Below, piece by piece: positions 55,858 to 64,000 of a stretch of DNA of 64,000 nucleotides. The notes below the pieces were generated by a model. The model was not told the origin of the DNA. It worked only from the letters and a program-made list of their open reading frames with translations, and did no database searches. The first letter of the stretch is position 1. The number at the start of each line of letters is the position of its first letter. The DNA is from Podospora pseudoanserina (lineage: Eukaryota > Ascomycota > Sordariomycetes > Sordariales > Podosporaceae): positions 2,991,001 to 3,055,000 of the forward strand of contig NC_085922.1 of assembly GCF_035222485.1 (NCBI RefSeq), in the 5' to 3' direction. The translations under genes were made by a program, and so were the position numbers.

Positions 55858-56933
55858 GATGACGGTGGGAAGTGAAAGATGTAAAAGATTGAGTGTGTGA
55901 AAGTGGCTGGTCGAGAGTGAGAACTGCCGTCGTGGTTTATGACAAGCAGTACGTTGACTGGTATGAGAGATGGCAGGCGCGAAGTGGTCGGGCGATGAAG
56001 AAAGAGGTCGCCTGATTAAAATAATCGCGAGAGTTGGCTAGGAGGTGACTGGCAAGTCGCGTGTGTTTGGCGGCGACTGCAGGTAAAAAAGAGGGCAGAA
56101 ATGAACTTGGATTCCGAAGCGATTTAATGGCAAGTCGGAAAGGGAGAATGGCAACGATATTGGGTTGCAGGCCTGGCCAAGGTGAAATGAAGGATGGCGA
56201 TGGGCAGGGTGCAGGCTGGGTTGTTGGCTGATGGAGAAGGAGAGAGCAGAAGGGAAACGGAGTCGCGCGCGAAATTTTTGGGTGGCACCTGGGGGGGGCT
56301 GACCGACCAGCGAAGCTTTGCAGCACGGAGGAGCCAGGCACGCCGGACGCAGCGGGCCAGTGAGGTGGCGTGTACTGCCCCCACTACTGCACTAACTGGG
56401 ACTAGTCATATCTCAGCCACAGCCTGATTACTCCTTGTACCTGTACAAACACCTTCAGCCTGTTCATCTCGTCATCTGGTCACAGCTGCCATGCCAGGCC
56501 CAAGATGATGTGGGCAACGTTCAGATATAACAGGAATGAGAACTCCAACACGGTTTCTTGTTCCTATTATATGGTATGAGAAAAGACAAGACAAAGTTGA
56601 ATCCACCTCAGATCACCAGACCAATTCTCAGTCCTTCCTTCATGTATGAATTGGCTTTCGCCATAAAATCCATGGTGCTTAGCCGTGGCTCTCTATTCCT
56701 TTTCGCCCAACAAACTCAGAATCGCCACCTGACCTGCCCGTGTCCTGCTGTTCGGCATATTTTGGAACCCTTCTGTGACACTCCCCAAGCAACCCTTTCC
56801 CTGCATGCGTAGCTCTAGGTAGCTGTCCATCTCCCGTGGATAGGATATCGAAGGCGACATGGGTGCACTCGTAGAAAACTGTCGGAAACCTCCCGTACTA
56901 TTGTACAATACCAGCCATATCCTCTATCCATCT
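55858..56933. promoter_or_regulatory. ALY upstream region and Ost4 3' flank
   Basis: 1.08 kb without a supported gene. Short frames only. Confidence 0.45.
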
Positions 56934-57080
56934 TCATTTCAGTTTGCTGGCCGGACCCTTTGCGTTTACTGGCGGCTGATCTTCGGCATTGACCTCGAAG
57001 AAATGGTAGATGATAATCAGAACCATGGCTGCCGAGCCAAGGAAGATGGCAAGGCTGTAAAGCTCGCTGTCGGTAATCAT
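56934..57080 (-). CDS. ost4: Oligosaccharyltransferase subunit Ost4
   Basis: 48-residue mini-protein of the ER N-glycosylation complex, where Ost4 bridges Stt3 and Ost3/Ost6. The sequence begins MITDSELYSLAIFLGSAAMV and continues LIIIYHFFEVNAEDQPP, ending GPASKLK. It aligns residue for residue with the yeast pattern MISDEQLNSLAITFG...IVIYH, with one membrane helix at about 9-26. The polar C-terminal tail is about 12 residues longer than in yeast. The start is the only ATG and no intron is needed. Easily missed by length cut-offs. Divergent from Tma46, 640 bases away. Confidence 0.9.
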   Translation of the reverse strand: MITDSELYSLAIFLGSAAMVLIIIYHFFEVNAEDQPPVNAKGPASKLK

Positions 57081-57721
57081 GATCGCGGTGGAGTGGACGT
57101 AGGTGGACGTCGGCCTGTCGTGTAGTTGAGGTTTGGGAACAGTATGGAGCTAAACGCGCGATGGGCTTCTAGTCAATCAGTTTGGTTTGTACAACAGAAA
57201 TGAACCCGTGGATAGGATATGTAGCCCCATACCTGTAGCGTGCCTTGTGTGCGCAAACCTCCAATGTTGTGGGGAGTTGATAGATGGAGTTGATGTTGGT
57301 GCCGAAGTTGGCGATCTGGACAGCTTTCACGCCCCAGCCAGTCTCGAAGCCACCTGGAAGCTCGCTCCTGGTCGCCGATGTACAGGTACCCGCGGTCTCT
57401 AGCAGGGATGGGGTGAGCAGCTCGTCACGTGCGCAGGCTGCTCAGACGTCAGGGCTGTTGCGCACTGGCCAAGTGGGTCATTCAAGTCCCGCCCCCATTC
57501 AAGAAACTCCAACCCACCTCGCTGGACATGCACTGAAAGATCCCCCGCCTGGAAACTTCGAAACTGGAATTTGGCCCGCCCAGCAAAAAATTGACTGGCA
57601 CCGCGCAGCAGACGTATATCGCCAGACCGAGCGAACTCACACTTACGCCATCGACTCGGCACATTTCCTACAGCCATATAAAACGTCAATCTGGCAGTTT
57701 CGAGTTAGTACATCGCCCATC
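57081..57721. promoter_or_regulatory. Divergent promoter, Ost4 / Tma46
   Basis: 641 bases between the two starts. A TATA box (TATAAAA) lies at 57677-57683, 39 bases before the Tma46 ATG. An upstream reading frame continuous with Tma46 exists from 57284, but its text is random and the family start is at 57722. Confidence 0.55.
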
Positions 57722-58838
57722 ATGCCTCCGAAGAAGGATCAGAAGGGCGGCGGGAAGAAGGTGGACGCCAAGAAGATTGTCGAGGACAAGACCTTTGGCA
57801 TGAAGAACAAGAAGGGTTCTGCCGCTCAGAAGACGATTGCCCATCTCCAGTCGTCCATGAGATCAGCTGGTAGTGCTGAGCAGAAGAAGAAGGAGGCCGA
57901 GAAGGCTGCCCGTGAGCGTGAGAAGAAGGCCGCCGAGGACGCGAAGAGGGAGGCCGAGCTGCTCCTCAATAAGCCAGCCCAGATTCAAAAGGTTCCTTTT
58001 GGTGTCGATCCCAAGACGGTGCTGTGCATTTTCTTCAAGAAGGGCAACTGTGAAAAGGGCAAGAAGTGCAAGTTCTCGCACGACCTAGAGGTGGAACGAA
58101 AGGTGGAAAAGAAGAATCTATACACCGATACTAGAGAAGACGAGGACAAGAAGAAGCAGGAAACATCGGCCGATTGGGACGAAGAGAAGCTTCGTTCCGT
58201 CGTTTTGTCAAAGAAGGGCAACCAGCGCACCACCACCGACAAGGTGTGCAAGTTCTTCATTTCAGCCATCGAGGACGGCAAGTACGGTTGGTTCTGGGTC
58301 TGCCCGAACGGCGGTGACAAGTGCATGTACAAGCATGCCCTTCCACCTGGGTAAGTGTCTCTGGTTATGTTGACCTATTGCAAATCTGCTAACACATCCT
58401 AGATTCGTCCTTAAGACCAAGGAGCAGCGTGCGGCGGAGAAGGCTTTGCTCGACAAGTCGCCACTCAAGACGCTCACCATCGAAGAGTTCCTCGAGTCCG
58501 AAAGACACAAGCTCACCGGCACCCTCACACCTGTCACCCCCGAGACGTTCGCCAAGTGGAAGAAGGAGCGCTTGGACAAGAAGGCGGCCGAGGAGGCTCT
58601 CAGGAAGGCCAAGGAAGCCACTGGTCGTGCGCTGTTCGAAAGTGGCAACTGGCGGACAATGGACGACGACGACGAGCCAGAAGAAGACGATGCTGCATGG
58701 AACTTGGAGAAGCTACGCCAGGAGACGGAGGCACTCAGGATCAAGAAGGAAGAGGAACGGTTGGCTCAGCTCCACGGCATCCCCTTGCCGGCAACAGAGG
58801 CGACTGCGGAGGCTGGGCCATCAGAGCCTGGCACTTGA
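57722..58838 (+). CDS. tma46: CCCH zinc-finger protein Tma46 (ZC3H15/DFRP1)
   Basis: Partner that stabilises the DRG1-type GTPase (yeast Rbg1) on translating ribosomes. Exons 57722-58350 and 58403-58838 (52-nt intron, GCTAAC branch), 354 residues. The start [13 protein letters not shown] is family-typical. A Lys/Glu-rich coiled coil (about 55-95) is followed by CCCH finger 1, [20 protein letters not shown], and finger 2, [19 protein letters not shown] then [13 protein letters not shown]. The exon junction forms [11 protein letters not shown]. The DFRP domain contains [17 protein letters not shown] and [20 protein letters not shown]. The acidic end ([17 protein letters not shown]) is also conserved. 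Confidence 0.94.
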
Positions 58839-59310
58839 AATTAAGCAAACCAAACGATCAAATACAACGTCGCGCCGCCGTTCGAGGGCGAGTGGAGCCC
58901 AAAAAGAGAAGCTCCTTTCCCTCGGCGGCAACAGCGCCGTGCCATTCGCATGTCACTTGTATAACGTACTGGGAGAAAGTCTGGCAGGTTTTGAAGAGAT
59001 TGGTAATTCAGTGGGATCAGGGGAAGATGGCTGGCTGGGCGTTTGGGGACATCTTTATCTACCTACTTTTACACGTAGCACACAGATTGGGCATGCCTCG
59101 GCGAGGTCAACACTGGGCGTATACAGTCTCTGTTTCCCTCCGCGTTTGACGAAGCTGGCATGATGAACACTGACCTTTTCCAGCAATAGCGTGTAACCAG
59201 GCTGGTTATGATTTGAATGATATATTCCGCATATCGCAACAACAACATCTCGCTTTTCCCATATCAGAACATGGACTAGACCCCTATTTCGTTTCATGGC
59301 ATTACTGTCC
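58839..59310. other. Converging 3' flanks, Tma46 / SDR
   Basis: 472 bases, tail to tail, no gene. Frames that run on from Tma46 in other frames are shadows. Confidence 0.45.
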
Positions 59311-60113
59311 TTAAAACTTCTCTACATACGGCCTCAAATCCAACTCTTGCGTAAACGCAGACCTATGCTGCGTGTGCAAATGCCAGTAACTCTCCGCAAT
59401 CTAATTTTCCCTGTGTCAGCAACGCCCCTATATATCCCCATTCACCCAAAGTCAGGACTTACAGCATCACTATTGATCTTCCCATCCTCCACGCCCCCGT
59501 TCGCCTCCCACTGTTTGGTACGAGGGATGTCAATCACCCCGTCAACAATAACATGCGCCACGTGCACCCCCTGAGGACCAAACTCTCTCGCCAAGCTTTG
59601 GGTCAACGCCCTAGCAGCAAACTTCCCTGCCGCAAAGGTAGCGAACTTAGGGGAACCCCTCACAGAAGCGGTAGCTCCGGTCACGATGAGAGAAGGGGGG
59701 TGAGGAGGGGAAGCAGAGACGGAGGAGAGCAAAAGGGGGAGGGTCTGCTGCGCAAAGTTGAAGAGGCCGACCGCGTTGGAGGAGAGGGAGGCGGAGAGGT
59801 CAGTGGGGGTGAGGGAGAGGAAGGGTTTGACAGCGAAGCCGGCGCCGACGTTGTAGATTGCCGCGGCGAGGTGGGCGTCTTTGTGGTGGTCTTTGATTGT
59901 TTGGAAGGCGGAGGCTAGGGAGGTGGCGTCGGAGGTGTCGGTGGGGATGCCGAGGGCTTGTCCGCCGAGGGAGGTGATTTCAGTGACAATGGGGTCGTAG
60001 GATTGGGGGGTGCGGGCTAGGAGGATGACGGGGTAGGATTTAGCGAAGCGGAGGGCTAGTGAGCGGCCTGTTCCTGCGCCTACGCCGGCGATGATGGTGT
60101 AGAATTTGGACAT
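59311..60113 (-). CDS. Short-chain dehydrogenase/reductase lacking the catalytic Tyr
   Basis: Exons 60113-59463 and 59400-59311 (62-nt intron, GTAAGT donor, GCTGAC branch, phase 0), 246 residues, a classical SDR length. The Rossmann cofactor loop is AGVGAGTGRSLALRF near residue 10; the NxG after beta-4 reads YNVGAGF (usually NNAG); the Ser-equivalent strand is LIVTGATASVRGS. The YxxxK site reads FAAGK in KFATFAAGKFAARALTQSLA, so Tyr is replaced by Phe. A subgroup of SDRs with FAxxK followed by ARELGPQGIHVAHVVIDG-type text is known, and this one matches it (REFGPQGVHVAHVIVDGVI). Exon 2 adds AESYWHLHTQHRSAFTQELD. Substrate unknown; NADP(H) binding is likely but classical proton transfer is doubtful. 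Confidence 0.92.
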
Positions 60114-61087
60114 GGTGAAAGGTTTAGGGGGGGGGGAAGTTGTTGTTGTGTAGGTGAGGTGAGTTTGGTGGGATGGGAACAGATATATGGTTGGCAGAGT
60201 TGTGAGATGAGATGCTGTTGAGGTGAAGGGTAGATATCTGAAAGGATTGGTGAAATAGTTGATTATATATATACTCAATGATGTGCTCGATTGCTTCAAT
60301 GAGATGAACGATGAACCCCGCCTTATACGTCTCTTGCTGATTAATGACGAGCTCGACGTCGGTGATTCGAAAGCCGATGAGTGAGCTCGTCTGGTAACGA
60401 ATTACTGATCAATTTGTTGTTACGCTACTTTTTATCTCCTTGTATTGTTCCGACTATCGAATGGGTGATGCAGGATCGGTGAGTCTATGTTGTTTGACTT
60501 ACCTGTAAAAACAGGTTGGTGTTGGTGTGAGTGCCGGGTAGCTCCTGTGAGTCAGGGTAATGAATTGGTCCCGAATGCCCTTTCCTCGTTGTAGGTCACA
60601 CCTAGGTCACAAAGACAATCGAAGTTTCCAATGCAGAAAAAGATCATAGATTACACTGGATTTATGTTCTTGAGTCTCGGTACATCAAATGGATCTCGTC
60701 AATCTCAGCATGTTGCTTGCTCTCTATTTTTACTTATACGGCAACCCTAACCCGGAAGCCATGGTCTGTGTCTCCAAAATCCCTCCAATCTGCCCTTCAA
60801 CACTGTAATTAACGACTACACTCGTGTCTTGCGAATTCTGATTGCTCCCATTAATCTAACTTCTTTCGATCTCAATTTTTTTTTTTCATTTCAGCGTCTT
60901 GCTCCAGTCTCATGAACTCATAAGATTTTTACAGTATTTTCTCTCCGCGCCACGTTGCACATGAATTAATCTTCATCTCACACGCTGCTCATGCCACAGG
61001 TAGCTTAACGCGACTCGCAAGAGCAACCGCGCAGAACACGTGGAATAATTAAAACCCCGGCAATTTCACCAGCAACATTTTCTGGTC
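60114..61087. promoter_or_regulatory. Divergent intergenic region, SDR / zinc-finger gene
   Basis: 974 bases without a supported gene. It holds T-runs (about 60879-60888) and the AT-rich SDR leader. Confidence 0.45.
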
Positions 61088-62563
61088 ATGCCTTGGGATC
61101 CGGAATGGGAGGCGGAAGGAGCTGCCGGTAATTCAGCATCAGGCAGTGTTTCGGCCGACCTGGGTTATGAGCATGAAAATGGCGAGGGGAGGGAGGAGGA
61201 TGATTATGATGATGGAGAGGAGGAAACCAACGGCCGTCGCAATAATCACCAACCACGACAAAATGGGCGCACGGGTCATGTGGAAGATTTTCAGGACGAA
61301 CAAGAAGAGGAAGAGGAGTGGGACGGGGATCAAATGGACGTCGACGATGAACTACCTGAAGAACACCAACTATTGGACCTCACACCACAACGAGATTCCG
61401 ACACCACCCCAAGACCAAAGCAAAGAGTCTTTGGACTAGCAGTACCGATATCCGAGCGATTTCAAGTTATTCTTCACTCTAGTCCCAAGAAAGTGGCCTA
61501 CACAGTGATAACACAGGAGGAGCTGTCCGCAGACGAACTCGTCACCCCAGATGTTCTCCCTAGTTTGAGACCTCATGGTTTTTACGGGACCGGTCAGCAA
61601 ACACTCAAATCATCAAAAGTTAATGAGATTGAGCGTTCGGCCTCAAATACCTCGGAGCCGACAGACGACACAACGCAATCTAAGAAGCAGCGCGGCAGAC
61701 CAAAAGGCTGGAGGCCAGGACAAGCATACTCGACATCAACGCCAGGATCAACAACGTCTAATAAGGTCAAGAAATCCGTTGGGCGACCATTAGGATCAGG
61801 GAAAACTGGCAGGCCATCAGGGAAGCTCAAGCCTGAGGGGGAGTCTCGAGGGAGACCAGGGCGGAAGCCAGCCCAGACCGCACGGGACCAGTACAAGAAA
61901 CTCAATCCGAAATTTCCCGTCTTTATATGTGAATGGGAGGGCTGCCCAGCCCAGCTTCACAATCTGGAAACTCTTCGCAAGCATATTTTCATTGTTCACG
62001 GCCAGCCAGAGGTTTCACCGGCGCCTTCATCCTCTTCATCAGCAGTAGCAGGACCAGACGAAAAGCACAGCGACGACGGCCTGATAGTCTGCAAATGGGC
62101 GAAATGCATTTCCTCGCCAACCCCCCGATTTCAAGATGATTTTCGCACCCACGTCGAAGAAGTCCATCTTGTACCGTTTGCCTGGCACTGCGGTGACGGA
62201 CCGCAGAACACCTCTGTCAGCCCCAAGCCTGAAGTCATGCTGCCGGCACTACCGAAATATTTATTCGATGAGGCAGGTCGACAAGTTACACCCTCAGTAG
62301 CAGATCAACAGCTCGAGACAGATGAGGATAAGAGGAGAAGGGTTTCAAAAATAGCGGCCCTGACTGAGAAGGCTAATGAGAACGCGCCAGACGAACCGGA
62401 GTATGATGAGAAGCAGATGGAGCTTATTATCGCATTTATGGAGAAGAGGAACTTGAGGCAAAGGGAACTGAAGAAGTATGCGGAGTGGGTGACGGGGGAG
62501 GGTGTTATCTTGCCCGTGGAGGAGAAAGAGGAGAGGGATAAGTGGAGGGGGCGGATGAGATGA
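61088..62563 (+). CDS. AT-hook and C2H2 zinc-finger DNA-binding protein
   Basis: Intronless, 491 residues, probably nuclear chromatin or transcription factor. The acidic N-terminus (EEDDYDDGEEE, DEQEEEEEWDGDQMDVDDEL) is followed by a core segment PRPKQRVFGLAVPISERFQV. Four AT-hook-like motifs lie at about residues 200-262: RGRPKGW, VGRPLGS, TGRPSGK and RGRPGRK, the first and last with the full RGRP core. Two zinc-finger-like units follow: CEWEGCPAQLHNLETLRKH (C-x4-C...H-x4-H) and CKWAKCISSPTPRFQDDFRTH...H. The C-terminal helix MELIIAFMEKRNLRQRELKK is charged. I know of similar fungal proteins but no assigned function. The ATG follows TTCTGGTC and is the first in frame. Confidence 0.85.
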   Translation: MPWDPEWEAEGAAGNSASGSVSADLGYEHENGEGREEDDYDDGEEETNGRRNNHQPRQNGRTGHVEDFQDEQEEEEEWDGDQMDVDDELPEEHQLLDLTPQRDSDTTPRPKQRVFGLAVPISERFQVILHSSPKKVAYTVITQEELSADELVTPDVLPSLRPHGFYGTGQQTLKSSKVNEIERSASNTSEPTDDTTQSKKQRGRPKGWRPGQAYSTSTPGSTTSNKVKKSVGRPLGSGKTGRPSGKLKPEGESRGRPGRKPAQTARDQYKKLNPKFPVFICEWEGCPAQLHNLETLRKHIFIVHGQPEVSPAPSSSSSAVAGPDEKHSDDGLIVCKWAKCISSPTPRFQDDFRTHVEEVHLVPFAWHCGDGPQNTSVSPKPEVMLPALPKYLFDEAGRQVTPSVADQQLETDEDKRRRVSKIAALTEKANENAPDEPEYDEKQMELIIAFMEKRNLRQRELKKYAEWVTGEGVILPVEEKEERDKWRGRMR

Positions 62564-64000
62564 GTACTGGACTGTTGAGGCGGGAATTTATGCCGATTGC
62601 CATGAAAACATAGAACGGTTATCATTCATGGCGGTTGGTTTTTCATAGCTACTAATCTTTGGCGCTGATGGGGCCCATCATAGCGTTACTGCGTGTTGGT
62701 GTGGAGATATTTTGTATATGATAACAGACTTAACGGACTGCAGAGCATTTTGGCCTAAAAGAGCAAGAAATATCCTCACGGTGACATGACTCGACCAATG
62801 GACCTGGAGTGTGTGAGTGTGACACGCGGCCCCGTTTTAGTGTATTTGTAAGTCAAGCTGTCCAAGTGCCGGACGGGCGCGGTGGTCGATCGGGTGGTCC
62901 GGAATGCTCCTTGCGTAGATCAGTTGGTAGCTTAAACTCTTGATACGACAGACTCTCTTCCTTGTTTTTGGGGCGGATGGTGGGGTTTATTTCATTCGTA
63001 TAGGTGAGGCCAACGACAATGCTAAGCAGAAAGATATGCAGTTCAACCAAGGCACCAAAGAGTTTTTTATTTTTATTTTATTTTTTTAAATAAAAGAGAA
63101 AAAAAAGGGCGGACTTGTTTCCCAGGGCAGCAAGCCATTCATTCTATTCCAGTTGAGGCTCTCGGAAATAAGGGGATTTAATCCATGTTAGACTCTCTGG
63201 TCAAGGTCAACCGGCCCGTTTGGTCCAAAGTGGAAGGCGAGAGTTTGTCAGTGGTTGTCTGGTGTAAGCCAAGGTGGCATCTAGAACTTCTGGATATGCA
63301 CTCTCATCCTGCGGAGGGTTTTTGTGAGCTCTCAAGAAAAGGCCGATCCTTGACTTGACTTTTTCATGCTCTGATATTTTGGTATAATTTTGTTACAAAT
63401 ATTACCTGATGTTCTGTGATATAGTTCCCGTGCCAAAGAGCAAAAAAACAAAGTTCGCCCGCTCAGTCGCCACTTGACATGGCTGGCTGTTTCTCCGGCC
63501 GCTTGGAAGCCCTGGTTGTCAGGGACTGCTTCAATGGTCCACGTAGCACAGCATGCAAATCATAAACTTTTGAGAAAAATAATAAATGTTGCCCTCTCAG
63601 CTCAACAAAAGAAAAAGAGGCTGCATACCAGGCTCAGGTCAGGCGTGGCTCCGAGGAAGAGCGCTGAGTGGTTGCAGTAACACAGCCCTGCAACAGGGCA
63701 CAAGCGGAGAATCCCGTGACTCTTCCCCAGGGCCGCTGTCGCTGAGCTGGGCTTGCTTGGGGCCTGGATCCCTGGAAGCCGCAGCGGGCGCCGACTGCCC
63801 CCCGACTGGCCCCGACTGGCACTCTCTCTGCATCATCTCTAGTGGACGGCCACGCCCACGATCCACACCCCAACATCATCCACATCCACTGTCCACGTTC
63901 CCCATTCTCTAAACTAAGTGCTGGTCGTCATCCGCCTTCGCCTTTTCAATCCCTCTTTTTTGCAGACCGAACATGGAACGAGCCCCATGAGAGCTGCCCC
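62564..64000. other. Right edge, no gene supported
   Basis: 1.4 kb with poly(A/T) tracts (63061-63106) and short frames. A 65-codon minus-strand frame at 62853-63050 starts with a signal-like MVELHIFLLSIVVGL but has no other support. At the very end TTTTTTGCAG at 63957-63966, a good acceptor, is followed by ATG at 63974, which may belong to a gene beyond the window. Confidence 0.4.

Noticed and set aside
57284-57721. Upstream in-frame extension of Tma46
   Set aside because: The text has no protein character, a TATA box lies inside it, and the family begins at MPPKK (57722).
36197-62563. Secondary-metabolite or functional gene cluster
   Set aside because: The genes are unrelated housekeeping functions with their own promoters; there is no synthase, P450 or transporter set.

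Overview
The window is nuclear DNA of a filamentous ascomycete, most likely a sordariomycete of the Sordariales type. The evidence is short GT-AG introns (about 50-100 nt) with CTAAC/CTGAC branch points 10-20 nt before the acceptor, tightly packed housekeeping genes with strong GC3 bias, a dispersed single 5S rRNA gene with Neurospora-like sequence, a fungal NLR gene with near-identical ankyrin repeats, and C-to-T changes in CpA context that look like RIP. I name no species.

Layout. 1-11.7 kb: one small conserved-looking gene (637-1197, minus) followed by about 10.5 kb with no gene I can support, only microsatellites and low-complexity leader-like DNA. 11.7-24.3 kb: an accessory island holding a damaged PNP-NACHT-ankyrin NLR, an AT-rich relic beside GC-rich hairpins, a 5S rRNA gene, a ubiquitin C-terminal hydrolase, a two-TM CorA-like protein, a broken coiled-coil fragment, a degenerate 21-bp AT-rich minisatellite, an interrupted unknown gene and an intron-bearing tRNA-Met. 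24.9-62.6 kb: a gene-dense core: cytochrome c and a divergent mitochondrial membrane protein, exosome Rrp42, a PARP fused to a UBE2Q-like E2, a COG-like Golgi subunit, arginyltransferase Ate1, a diphosphoinositol-polyphosphate Nudix hydrolase, an unknown 456-aa protein, a 77-aa membrane protein, mitoribosomal uS5m, DASH subunit Dad3, a putative two-exon small protein, co-chaperone p23, ESCRT-III Vps24, mRNA-export adaptor Yra1/ALY, OST subunit Ost4 (48 aa), Tma46/ZC3H15, an SDR and an AT-hook/C2H2 DNA-binding protein. 62.6-64 kb: no supported gene.

The core genes are not an operon or cluster. They are typical fungal neighbours, several in divergent pairs sharing promoters (cytochrome c with a mitochondrial protein; p23 with Vps24; Ost4 with Tma46; SDR with the zinc-finger gene). 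Ubiquitin and protein-modification functions recur (UCH, PARP-E2, Ate1), but I see nothing that makes them one system. Exon-intron models were built by eye from reading-frame continuity, splice signals and family resemblance. No database search was run.

The strongest leads are the NLR (230-bp perfect internal duplication, one frameshift, one Trp-to-stop change of RIP type), the PARP-E2 fusion, the 865-nt intron in the ALY/Yra1 gene, and the 10.5-kb empty region upstream of a small low-complexity protein gene.
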